Shown: one piece after another, positions 16,801 through 24,484 of the stretch
Numbering within the stretch: position 1 is the first letter of the stretch
Layout of the letters: every line of letters starts with the position of its first letter
NCBI GenBank assembly: GCA_024275575.1
Contig: JAJRYV010000138.1
Span: forward strand, 1 to 33,482
Direction of reading: 5' to 3'
Length of the DNA: 33,482 nt
From: a bacterium
Lineage (GTDB): Bacteria > Zhuqueibacterota > Zhuqueibacteria > Zhuqueibacterales > Geothermadaptataceae
Position numbers and translations under genes: made by a program
Notes under the pieces: model-generated
Told to the model about the DNA's origin: nothing
Database searches by the model: none
Seen by the model: only the letters and a program-made list of their open reading frames with translations

Positions 16801-19290
16801 GTAATTCTTTGCTAAAAAATCGAGCACCACATCCAGCGCAGGGTGGAATTTTTTCGGCAGGCCTTTATATTGCGGATGGCCGGGCTCCTTCTGTGCAGGA
16901 TCGAGATTGGCGAGATAGGCTTGCAGTTTTTTCTGCACCCGCTGCAGAATTTCAGCGTCGGAGGTTGCAGCGAGGGCGGCAGCGGTTTTGCCGACATCAA
17001 ATTCATTTTCCACAAAATATTGGAAGCACAGACCGCGATAATATTCGGTGATAGTGCCGCGGTCTTTATTGCCCAGAAAGCGTGCTGTCCGGCTGATCGC
17101 TGAACGGCTGAATTCGAATTTGCGCAAGGCCGTGAGAATTTGTTCTTCCAGCGATTTATATTCCGCTTCATAATTTGCCGGGGCAAAAAAAGTCAGGACT
17201 TCTTCCGGCAGATGCTCCTGCTGCACGATATTTTTGTCCTCGCCTGTCGCCAGAAGCCCCATGCGGCGGACGGTATTTTCGAGTTCGCGCACATTGCCCG
17301 GCCAGTTATAAAAACAGAGATTATCCAGCGCTGCTTTGGAAATCTTCAAATGTGCATATTCGTATTTGGCTAAAAAATGCCGCGCCAGCAGCGGAATATC
17401 TTCTTGCCGCTGCCGCAGAGGCGGAATGGTGATGGGAAAACCATTGAGGCGGTAGTACAAATCAGCGCGGAATTTCACTGCATCCACCAGTTTTTTAATA
17501 TCCTGATTACTGGCGGCAATACAGCGTACATCGATTCTGATACTGCGTTCGCTGCCCAGGCGTTCGATCGATCCTTCCTGCAAAACCCGCAGCAAGCGTG
17601 CCTGAAAAGCCGGGCTGGTTTCGCTAATTTCATCGAGAAAAATAGTGCCGCCATCGGCGAGCTCGAAGCGGCCGCGACGTAAACTCTGCGCCCCGGTGAA
17701 AGCTCCTTTTTCGTGTCCGAAAAGCTCGCTTTCCAGCAGTGATTCCGGCAACGCACCACAGTTCACGGCGATAAAAGGTTTGCTTTTGCGCCGGCTTTGC
17801 GCATGAATCGCCCGGGCGATCACCTCTTTTCCGGTGCCCGTCTCCCCGCTGATGAGCACCGGAATATCATCAGCCGCAACTTTTTGCACCATATTGATCA
17901 CGGCCGTAAGCGGGCTGTCGGCTGCATGAATGATGCTGGCGATGCGAACCGGAACAGAATCGACGATTTTATTTTCTTCACACACCTGCAGATCGCGCAA
18001 CTGCTTTTCTAATGCGATGACTTTTTTTTGTTGCGCCAGCAGTTTGTTTTCATTTTCCCATGAAAGCACACTCGATTTCTGCTGTTCAACGAGCTGTTGC
18101 TTGCGCAATTCGAATAAGGCCGTTTCTGCGGCTGCAACTTGCTGTTGGGTACGACTTATCTCCGACTTCAGCACAGCAGCCCGATCGTTGAGTTCCTTTT
18201 GCAGCAGTTTCTCTGCCACCCAAAAATTGACAAAAAACAAAACCCCAAATGCACACAACGGATAAAAAACCGGCACCACAGTGAAGAGCAGCGCGAATGC
18301 TAAAAATGCGGCAATGAGATAAACGATAATCGTTGCAGGCAGGTAGAAATACCAATACTTTCGCAGGGCCGTTGTGCTAAGCGCCCATGCCAGCGCACAG
18401 AGAATGGCCATGATTATGGCGACAAAAAGCCAGGGTAAAGTGCACAGATAATTCTGTTGTACAATGTTTTCAGCGACATTGAGATGGATCAATGCGGCCG
18501 GCACTGCGGGTGCAAAAGGCGTTTGCCGGACAATCGGCAATCCCGGCGCCACCGGTGCGATGAGCACGAATTTGCCCGCCAAATCAAGTGAGCCGGGATT
18601 TGTGCGCAACGTTTGTAAAAACAAGACGAAACTCATGCCATATTTTGTCATCGAATAGCCGGCGAAATTGACGCGGATTTTTTCGCTTTCGGGGAGAAGT
18701 GCGTTGAACTCTTCGCCCGTACGGCCGGATAGCGCTCGCGCTATTTCAATCCCGAATGAATAAAACTGCAAGCTGTCATTCGCAACCATCACCGGGACTT
18801 CGCGCACAGTGGGCTGATTGCCGAGATTGGCAAAACCGATCGCCCTGGCAGCTTTACGCAAAGCGGAAAACGGTGCTGCAATTTCTCCGATGAGCAGGCT
18901 GTCACCGCGTGGCAAAATATCGATGACCAGCGGTAAAATCAGATTTTTACCGGCTGCAGCGATCTCCACCAACGATTGATCGAACTCATGGTACAATTGG
19001 TTTTCCGTCGAAAATAAAACATCGATGGCGACAGCACGGGCACCCGCATCCGTCGCCTGATGAATGGCATAAGCCCAGTAATCGCGGGTCAGTGGCCAGC
19101 CGCCAAGGGATTGAATATCCTGTTCGTCGAGGTAGACAAAAAGCACATCTTGCGGCATTTCGCATGTGCCGCGTATTTTAAAAAAGGAGTCGAGCAGCCG
19201 GTTATCGAGCATGTGAAACCAGGAAAAATCAAAATTCGAAGCACCGATCAATAAAAAAGACAGGACGACTGCGCTATACTTTTTCAGCAT
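16789..19290 (-). CDS. Membrane-bound CHASE2 sensor fused to a sigma54 activator AAA+ domain
   Basis: 833 residues; ATG preceded by GGAAGAGAA. An N-terminal membrane segment is followed by an extracytoplasmic CHASE2 sensor domain (about 20-280: [30 protein letters not shown]), then three membrane helices (about 286-358) and a coiled coil (about 360-440). A complete sigma54-interaction AAA+ domain follows: Walker A GETGTGKE (482-489), the GAFTGA loop (529-534), Walker B FLDE (551-554) and the arginine-rich LRQRQEDIP. The C-terminal 125 residues contain helices that could bind DNA ([24 protein letters not shown]) but not a standard Fis helix-turn-helix. It probably senses a periplasmic signal and directly activates sigma54 promoters from the membrane, with no phosphorelay. 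It is divergent from the porin-PBP-kinase genes. Confidence 0.9.
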   Translation of the reverse strand: MLKKYSAVVLSFLLIGASNFDFSWFHMLDNRLLDSFFKIRGTCEMPQDVLFVYLDEQDIQSLGGWPLTRDYWAYAIHQATDAGARAVAIDVLFSTENQLYHEFDQSLVEIAAAGKNLILPLVIDILPRGDSLLIGEIAAPFSALRKAARAIGFANLGNQPTVREVPVMVANDSLQFYSFGIEIARALSGRTGEEFNALLPESEKIRVNFAGYSMTKYGMSFVLFLQTLRTNPGSLDLAGKFVLIAPVAPGLPIVRQTPFAPAVPAALIHLNVAENIVQQNYLCTLPWLFVAIIMAILCALAWALSTTALRKYWYFYLPATIIVYLIAAFLAFALLFTVVPVFYPLCAFGVLFFVNFWVAEKLLQKELNDRAAVLKSEISRTQQQVAAAETALFELRKQQLVEQQKSSVLSWENENKLLAQQKKVIALEKQLRDLQVCEENKIVDSVPVRIASIIHAADSPLTAVINMVQKVAADDIPVLISGETGTGKEVIARAIHAQSRRKSKPFIAVNCGALPESLLESELFGHEKGAFTGAQSLRRGRFELADGGTIFLDEISETSPAFQARLLRVLQEGSIERLGSERSIRIDVRCIAASNQDIKKLVDAVKFRADLYYRLNGFPITIPPLRQRQEDIPLLARHFLAKYEYAHLKISKAALDNLCFYNWPGNVRELENTVRRMGLLATGEDKNIVQQEHLPEEVLTFFAPANYEAEYKSLEEQILTALRKFEFSRSAISRTARFLGNKDRGTITEYYRGLCFQYFVENEFDVGKTAAALAATSDAEILQRVQKKLQAYLANLDPAQKEPGHPQYKGLPKKFHPALDVVLDFLAKNYDRR

Positions 19291-19626
19291 TTCTCTTCCA
19301 ATTACATTTTAAAATTCAGGCGGACAAAGTTGTGGCCAATTGAACTGGGTAAGTGGAGCCGGTTGTTTCTAAAAGTAAGATTTCCAGAGGTTTGAAACAA
19401 TAGAATTGTGTCTGTTCAGCATCCTCCCAATAAATAGTGCCTGAGCTTCGCTCTATATTCAAAAATTGTACGGGCCAACAGATATCATAGAATTATCATG
19501 ATCCCGGTGCGAGCCGGCAAAAGAAAGCGCGATGTGGTATCTTTTCTCTTTCATTGAAATCGAGATTTTTCTATTTTAGATGGCTCAAAATGAGCTGAAA
19601 ACCGGGTGATATAACTGACGGCAAAA
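19291..19626. other. Divergent intergenic region with a repeated octamer
   Basis: 336 bp between the regulator and porin genes. ATAGAATT occurs twice (19400-19407 within the dyad ACAAT-AGA-ATTGT, and 19487-19494), 87 bp apart. These could be activator sites for the divergent sigma54 regulator, but this is only inference. The candidate -24/-12 element is listed separately. No open frame is supported. Confidence 0.4.
19581..19596 (+). promoter_or_regulatory. Candidate sigma54 (-24/-12) promoter before the porin genes
   Basis: TGGCTCAAAATGAGCT has the TGGC box and the GC of the -12 box with the required 10-base spacing between GG and GC. The predicted transcript start would be about 20 bases before the porin ATG. 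The -12 box (TGAGCT) is a poor match to TTGCA, and the element is also a small palindrome (GCTCA/TGAGC), so an operator is an alternative. A sigma54 activator gene next door is what makes it worth noting. Confidence 0.4.
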
Positions 19627-20808
19627 ATGAATTGGCTTAATATGCGGGATTTCTGGTCAAAATCAAAGACTCTGCTTTTATTTGTACTGACAGCTGTTCT
19701 TCAGCCTTGGGAACCTGTTCTCGCGCAGACCAGTTTCGAGCAGATAAAAATATTCGGCTATTTTCAGAACAGTTTTTCGCAGCAGAAAAATGACGGCAGC
19801 GCCACATCGAACACCTTCAACACAGATCAGTTCAATCTTTTTTTTCAGACGCAGCTCTCATCCAACTGGATTGCGCTGGTCAATTTCGAGATGATCAATT
19901 CATTTTCAACTTCCAATAAATGGGGCGCTTTCAATCTCGAAGAAGCCTGGGTGCGCTATCGCAACAGTGAAAAATTCAACCTGAAACTCGGCCTGCAAAT
20001 TCCGGTTTTCAACCACCTGAATGAGATCAAAAACAAGACACCGCTACTGCCCTACATCACCCGGCCTTTCGTTTATGAGGCTTCGCTGAGCGAACTGATC
20101 GAGATCGAGGATTTTGTGCCGCAACAGGCTTTCGTACAAATTTACGGTTTCCTGCCTTTGGGCCGCCTGAAGTTCGATTATGCCCTGCACACCGGCAACA
20201 GCCCCAACATCGGCAGCGGGGCATTCGGGCAAAGAGCAACCGGCGAAGCATTCATCCCGTCTCATCGCGAGAATCATAAAAAGCAATCAGGCGTTGATAC
20301 CACAGCCACGTTTTCCTACGGCGGACGGATCGGCGCCAGATTTGGCGAAATAAAAGTCGGTTTTTCGATGACTTATGACCGAACCAACAAATACAAATCA
20401 TTTGCCGGATTGACAAACGGCGATTTGAACCTGCTGCCGCGCTACCGTTTTGGTGGTGATTTTTTATTTGACTGGCGGGATCTCAGCTTTCAATCTGAAT
20501 ACATCGCTGTGCGCCTCAGCAGTGATGATACTGCACTCGATTTTAACAAATATTTTTACTACGGCACCCTCGGCCACCATTGTAGCGAGAAGTTCTATTA
20601 TTTCCTCAGCTACTGGAACGCTGAAGAGCATCTCAAACCCCTCGGTGAGGTGGAATATACCGCCGCAGGATTGGGCGTCGCTTACTCATTCCGCGATCGA
20701 ATCACATTCAAAGTGCAGTTCGCCAAAGTGAATTTCCGATCCGATGATTTTGTTTTTAACTCGCCAAATTTCCATATCGCCAGCGTGGCGATTTCCAGCT
20801 ACTTTTGA
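19627..20808 (+). CDS. Outer-membrane porin-like protein (first of a tandem pair)
   Basis: 393 residues with a signal peptide ending VLAQTS. The rest is made of amphipathic beta strands with aromatic girdles (IFGYFQNSFSQ, WIALVNFEMIN, EAWVRYR, LKLGLQIPVFNHL), ending with a terminal strand in Phe (VAISSYF), as outer-membrane barrels do. It is about half identical in its core to the next gene; the block LNEIKNKTPLLPYI is shared exactly. The family is porin-like, reminiscent of phosphate-selective or carbohydrate porins, but the substrate is not identifiable. The ribosome site is weak. The neighbours (second porin, PstS-like protein, histidine kinase) suggest an uptake and sensing unit. Confidence 0.75.
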   Translation: MNWLNMRDFWSKSKTLLLFVLTAVLQPWEPVLAQTSFEQIKIFGYFQNSFSQQKNDGSATSNTFNTDQFNLFFQTQLSSNWIALVNFEMINSFSTSNKWGAFNLEEAWVRYRNSEKFNLKLGLQIPVFNHLNEIKNKTPLLPYITRPFVYEASLSELIEIEDFVPQQAFVQIYGFLPLGRLKFDYALHTGNSPNIGSGAFGQRATGEAFIPSHRENHKKQSGVDTTATFSYGGRIGARFGEIKVGFSMTYDRTNKYKSFAGLTNGDLNLLPRYRFGGDFLFDWRDLSFQSEYIAVRLSSDDTALDFNKYFYYGTLGHHCSEKFYYFLSYWNAEEHLKPLGEVEYTAAGLGVAYSFRDRITFKVQFAKVNFRSDDFVFNSPNFHIASVAISSYF

Positions 20809-20825
20809 AAGGAATCGCAAACCTG

Positions 20826-21929
20826 ATGAAAAAAATACTGCCGATAATTTGCCTCTTCTGCACTGCACGCCTGTTAGCACAAAGCAGTGGTGATGGCCCA
20901 TTAAAGGTATTCGGCTATTTTCAAAACATCGTACAACAGGAATCGTTAAACCGGAAAATCGGCGTTTTGAACACCTTTGCCCTGCAGCAACTGAACCTGT
21001 TCTTGCAAAAAGACCTGGCGAAAAACTGGACCAGTTTAATCAATATTGAAATTCTCAATAATTATTCATCCGCCCGACAATGGGGCGCTCTGAATTTACA
21101 GGAAGCATGGGTGCGTTATCGCCACAGTGCGGCGCTGAGCATTAAATTTGGCCTACATACTCCTGTTTTTAATCATCTTAACGAAATAAAAAACAAAACA
21201 CCGCTGCTGCCCTACATCATTCGGCCGATTGCTTATGAAACTTCATTTGAGGAGTTCATCACCGTCGACGAATTTGCGCCGGATCGCGCCAATATCCAGA
21301 TTTCAGGTTATGTGCCCTGGCGTGGCGTGAAAGTGGATTACGCTGTTTTCGGCGGCAACGGGCCCAATATCAACAGCGATCCGGGCAAGGGGCAAACAGG
21401 CATCGACACCACAGGTACGATGATGGCCGGCGGCCGTTTCGGCCTGCGCTGCAAAGGCTTAAAAGCAGGTTTATCCTTCACTTACGACCGTTACAGTCAG
21501 CTTGCGGCCATCGAAGATATAAAAATCCCAGGGCGCGATGATTACGGTGAAATTCCCCGCGTGCGCTTCGGCATCGATGCGCAATACCATTTTGACCGGG
21601 CCGGGATCGAGAGTGAATACATTCATGTGAACTATCATGATAAAAACGATGAAATCAATTTTGACCGCGATTTTTTTTACACGACGGTGAATTACGAGTA
21701 TCGTGAATGGTTTAGCGCCTATTTGACCTACTGGTTGATTCAACAACAGGCCCTGCCGGTAAAATCGAAAATGACGGTTTACTCGCTGGGGGTTTCCTGC
21801 CCCGTTGGTGAACGCATCACTTTGAAACTGCAAAGCGGCAAAGTCCTGTCGAACACCTGGTTGAACAAGGTGAATATCGGGCGGGCTCGCGGTAATTATT
21901 ATGATGCCGCGATTTCTGTTTTCTTTTAA
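20826..21929 (+). CDS. Outer-membrane porin-like protein (second of a tandem pair)
   Basis: 367 residues from ATG 20826; an in-frame TTG at 20805 overlapping the previous stop is less likely because the ATG gives a clean signal peptide (MKKILPIICLFCTARLLAQ). AAAGGA lies upstream. Paralogue of the preceding porin with the same strand order and the shared WGALNLQEAWVRYR and LNEIKNKTPLLPYI blocks, ending in a Phe-terminated strand (AAISVFF). The 17-bp spacing from the first porin indicates one transcript. Divergence is strongest in presumed loop regions, as expected for porins with different ligands. Confidence 0.75.
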   Translation: MKKILPIICLFCTARLLAQSSGDGPLKVFGYFQNIVQQESLNRKIGVLNTFALQQLNLFLQKDLAKNWTSLINIEILNNYSSARQWGALNLQEAWVRYRHSAALSIKFGLHTPVFNHLNEIKNKTPLLPYIIRPIAYETSFEEFITVDEFAPDRANIQISGYVPWRGVKVDYAVFGGNGPNINSDPGKGQTGIDTTGTMMAGGRFGLRCKGLKAGLSFTYDRYSQLAAIEDIKIPGRDDYGEIPRVRFGIDAQYHFDRAGIESEYIHVNYHDKNDEINFDRDFFYTTVNYEYREWFSAYLTYWLIQQQALPVKSKMTVYSLGVSCPVGERITLKLQSGKVLSNTWLNKVNIGRARGNYYDAAISVFF

Positions 21930-21959
21930 ATTATGGCTGGATTTTAAAGCAACCTTGCG

Positions 21960-22385
21960 ATGAAAAAATATATTTACATGATATTTTTATTGTTCAATTT
22001 GGCCGTGCCACTGTTCGCACAGGTCACGGTGATCGCCCACCGCGATGTGCCGGTTGAAAAAATAAAAAAATCACAGTTGCTCGATTTTTATATCGGGGAT
22101 ATCAAAAAATGGCCTGATGGTACGGCTGTGGTGGTTTTCGATCTAAAAGAAAAAAAGGCGGTGAAAAAAATATTTTACAAATATTTAGGCAAGACATCCT
22201 CGCGGATGAAATCGATCTGGATGAAAAACATGCTTGCCGGAGAAGGCGCGCCGCCGAAAGCAATGAAAACGGAAAAGCAAATGTTGCTCGAAGTGGCTTC
22301 AACGCCGGGGGCCATCGGCTTTATCGGTCAGACATTTGTCGACAACTCGGTGAAAGTTCTCAAAACCATTCCATTAAAAAAATGA
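21960..22385 (+). CDS. Small periplasmic PstS-like (phosphate-binding-protein-like) protein
   Basis: 141 residues with a signal peptide ending LFAQ. The mature part matches one lobe of the phosphate ABC transporter substrate-binding family: VEKIKKSQLLDFYIGDIKKWPDGTAV, then a segment with SSRMKSIWMKNMLAGEGAPP, and the TPGAIGFIG glycine motif near the end. Such short PBP-like proteins lack a full two-lobed fold and are usually encoded beside sensors or porins rather than transport permeases. No pst permease or ATPase is present. It lies 30 bp after the second porin and just before the histidine kinase, so it could be the periplasmic ligand-binding partner of that kinase (inference). Confidence 0.75.
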   Translation: MKKYIYMIFLLFNLAVPLFAQVTVIAHRDVPVEKIKKSQLLDFYIGDIKKWPDGTAVVVFDLKEKKAVKKIFYKYLGKTSSRMKSIWMKNMLAGEGAPPKAMKTEKQMLLEVASTPGAIGFIGQTFVDNSVKVLKTIPLKK

Positions 22386-22457
22386 TTGATCAGACCTTTT
22401 ACTCGACGTTTTTGCCAGACAGCCCGATGAAAAGTATGATTCGTGCGGACAGAAAAT

Positions 22458-24170
22458 ATGCATTATAAAAATCTGAAACTGGGTACAAAACAGACTCTCG
22501 GCTTCGGCCTGATTCTATTTATCATGGCGAGCCTGAATTTTTTCAGTATTCACAAAATGCGTGAAATTCAGAATGAAATCGATGAAGTGACCTCAAACTG
22601 GCTGCCGCGTATCTCCGCTATTTCCGAGATCAATCTGCATACCTCGAATTTGTACGTACACCAGTTACAGCACGCCATCGCTATCGACGAAGTGGTTAAA
22701 CGGGAGCAACAGGCGGAAATGATCGCACTCATCGATAAAATCAATGCCAACATCGACGCCTATGATTCGCTGCGTGCCGAATCAGAAAAAAAGACCCTCT
22801 ACGCATCGCGTGAACAGCGTCTTTATTTGCATTTCGATGAAAAATGGGAGCAATATCTCGATCTGTCCTTCGAATTTATCGAGCTTTCTTCGGCGAACAA
22901 ACGTCAGGCAGCCATCGAACTACTCAACAGCCAGGGGCAAAGGGTGTATAAACTTTTGAGCAACGACCTCGAAGGCATGGTGCACGTCAATCGCGATGAA
23001 TCATCAAAAGCGGCCAAGAGAGCCGAAACCGCCTTTCTCTCGACACGAAAAGTCATTACTTCCCTGTTCATTCTCACGATTATTTTCTCCGCCATCATCA
23101 CGATGATTTTTATCCGTTACATCACTGTGCCGGTAAAAGAGCTGGAGCAGGCAGCGAAAAAAGTAACTACCGGGGATTTGAGCGTGCGGCTGGCGATCAA
23201 CAGTAAAGATGAGATCGGCAACATGGCAGCGTCTTTTAATCTTATGACCAAAGCGCTCGCCGAGGCGCGCGATCAGATGGAAGATCAGGCATCGCAGCTC
23301 AAAAGCCAGCAGCTTGTTTTGCAAGCGACCAATGAAGAGCTGCAAGGCAAATCCCGGCATTTGGAGCAGCAGAAAGAAGAAATTCAGCAAAAAAACCGAC
23401 ATCTGCAAAATACGCTAAAAGAATTGCATGCAACGCAACAGCAATTGTTGATGAAAGAAAAAATGGCTTCCCTGGGTGATCTGGTTGCCGGTGTGGCGCA
23501 CGAAATCAACAATCCCCTCGGCGTCATTCAGAGCTCCGCCGATGTCTGTGAGCGCTGTATTCAAAATATCGAGCAGAATGGCCGCGATGGCGAACAGACT
23601 GTGCCGTTGGAAACAGTGACCCGGCTCCTACGACGAAATATCGATGTAACGTTTGCCGCCAGCAAACGCATTAGGCTCATCGTCGACAGTTTGAAAAATT
23701 TTGCCCGCCTCGATGAGGCTGATTTTCAGGTTGTCGATATCCATGCGGGTATCGAGAGCGCGTTGACCCTGCTGACACGGGAAATGCAGGGCAGGCTTAC
23801 CGTGATTAAAAAATTTGTCGCACCGCCGGAGATTGGCTGCTACCCGGCGCTGCTCAATCAGGTTTTTCTCGCACTGATCAAAAATGCCATCCAGGCGATG
23901 CACGACCGTGGTACTTTGACGATCTGCACTGCGCAACAGGATGATAGGATTCTCATTTCATTTACCGATGACGGCAAGGGTATTTCCCCGGAAAAATTGC
24001 AGCACATTTTTGATTTTGGCTTTTCCGCAGGTGACGGCAAACGCATTAAACTGGGAACCGGCCTGGCGACGGCTTACGATACGGTGCAGAAGCATGGCGG
24101 TGAAATCAGGGTCAGCAGTGAAGAAGGCGAGGGAACTACTGTCGAAATTCAATTGCCGCTTTCCCGCTAA
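22458..24170 (+). CDS. Membrane sensor histidine kinase with HAMP domain
   Basis: 570 residues from ATG 22458 (GTG 22443 is an alternative). Transmembrane helix 1 at about 14-30; a periplasmic helical sensor of about 165 residues resembling the four-helix-bundle chemoreceptor domain; helix 2 at about 200-220; HAMP at about 220-275; a long Gln/Glu coiled coil at about 275-335. The kinase core has phosphoacceptor H348 (VAHEINNPLG), N-box N476 (LIKNAIQA), G1 DDGKG (504-508) and G2 GTGLA. This places it with the NtrB/ZraS-like kinases whose partners are often NtrC-type activators. No response regulator is encoded next to it. The neighbouring sigma54 activator has no receiver domain, so a partner must lie elsewhere. 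Confidence 0.92.
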   Translation: MHYKNLKLGTKQTLGFGLILFIMASLNFFSIHKMREIQNEIDEVTSNWLPRISAISEINLHTSNLYVHQLQHAIAIDEVVKREQQAEMIALIDKINANIDAYDSLRAESEKKTLYASREQRLYLHFDEKWEQYLDLSFEFIELSSANKRQAAIELLNSQGQRVYKLLSNDLEGMVHVNRDESSKAAKRAETAFLSTRKVITSLFILTIIFSAIITMIFIRYITVPVKELEQAAKKVTTGDLSVRLAINSKDEIGNMAASFNLMTKALAEARDQMEDQASQLKSQQLVLQATNEELQGKSRHLEQQKEEIQQKNRHLQNTLKELHATQQQLLMKEKMASLGDLVAGVAHEINNPLGVIQSSADVCERCIQNIEQNGRDGEQTVPLETVTRLLRRNIDVTFAASKRIRLIVDSLKNFARLDEADFQVVDIHAGIESALTLLTREMQGRLTVIKKFVAPPEIGCYPALLNQVFLALIKNAIQAMHDRGTLTICTAQQDDRILISFTDDGKGISPEKLQHIFDFGFSAGDGKRIKLGTGLATAYDTVQKHGGEIRVSSEEGEGTTVEIQLPLSR

Positions 24171-24207
24171 AGCCGATTTAAAAAGTTTTGCAAAACCGAG
24201 GAATTAC

Positions 24208-24236
24208 TTGCATTTAATAAAAGAAAACAATATAAT
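24208..24236 (+). promoter_or_regulatory. Promoter of the leu leader-leuA transcript
   Basis: TTGCAT (24208-24213), exactly 17 bases, then a perfect TATAAT (24231-24236). The start of transcription would be near 24243, just before the first pairing segment of the attenuator. It is one of the best sigma70-type promoters in the window. Confidence 0.65.
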
Positions 24237-24277
24237 TGCTGAAATTTTTTTAGCATGGAATGCAATTGGACAAAAAA

Positions 24278-24361
24278 ATGGTTAATCTGTATCTACACAT
24301 TCTCATCATTTCCCTACTCGAGCGACTGCTGCTCCCGGGTAAAGTCCATATTCCATGGTAG
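24278..24361 (+). CDS. leuL: Leucine leader peptide of the leuA attenuator
   Basis: A 27-codon frame, ATG 24278 to TAG 24359-24361, with GGA seven bases before the start. Eight of 27 codons are Leu, including three in a row at codons 17-19 (24326-24334), plus four Ile codons. It lies between a good promoter and a strong terminator, upstream of leuA. The peptide itself probably has no function: ribosome stalling at the Leu run is the leucine sensor. The stop codon follows directly after CCATGG (24353-24358), the segment able to pair with the terminator's left arm. Confidence 0.8.
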   Translation: MVNLYLHILIISLLERLLLPGKVHIPW

Positions 24362-24391
24362 AATAGCGATCATATATTCATCAACTTCGAT

Positions 24392-24428
24392 AAAAAAAGC
24401 CATGGAGATTTAAACCATGGCTTTTTTT
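24392..24428 (+). terminator. Attenuator terminator upstream of leuA
   Basis: A perfect 14-bp stem, AAAAAAAGCCATGG (24392-24405) and CCATGGCTTTTTTT (24415-24428), with a 9-nt loop and a seven-T tract. The position, 56 bp before the leuA start and after the leader peptide, marks it as a regulatory terminator rather than the end of the kinase operon, though it would also stop read-through from the kinase gene. Confidence 0.9.
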
Positions 24429-24484
24429 GTTATCACCCCGCCCACATAAATTTAAACCTAAACTGCATGAAAAAGGATTGAACA

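Larger units (their letters stand above)
24254..24428 (+). promoter_or_regulatory. Leucine transcription attenuator
   Basis: Four pairing segments are visible. Segment 1, CATGGAAT (24254-24261), is perfectly complementary to segment 2, ATTCCATG (24350-24357), at the end of the leader frame. Segment 2 as TCCATGGT (24352-24359) can also pair with segment 3, GCCATGGA (24399-24406). Segment 3 otherwise pairs with segment 4 to make the terminator. A ribosome stalled at the Leu run would free segment 2 to form the 2:3 antiterminator; a ribosome reaching the stop would cover segment 2 and allow 3:4. Without translation, 1:2 forms and termination follows. Confidence 0.75.

Noticed and set aside
24392-24428. 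Simple end-of-operon terminator for the histidine kinase
   Set aside because: It lies over 220 bp past the kinase stop, after a good promoter and a Leu-rich leader, and its left arm can pair with the leader end; attenuation explains more.
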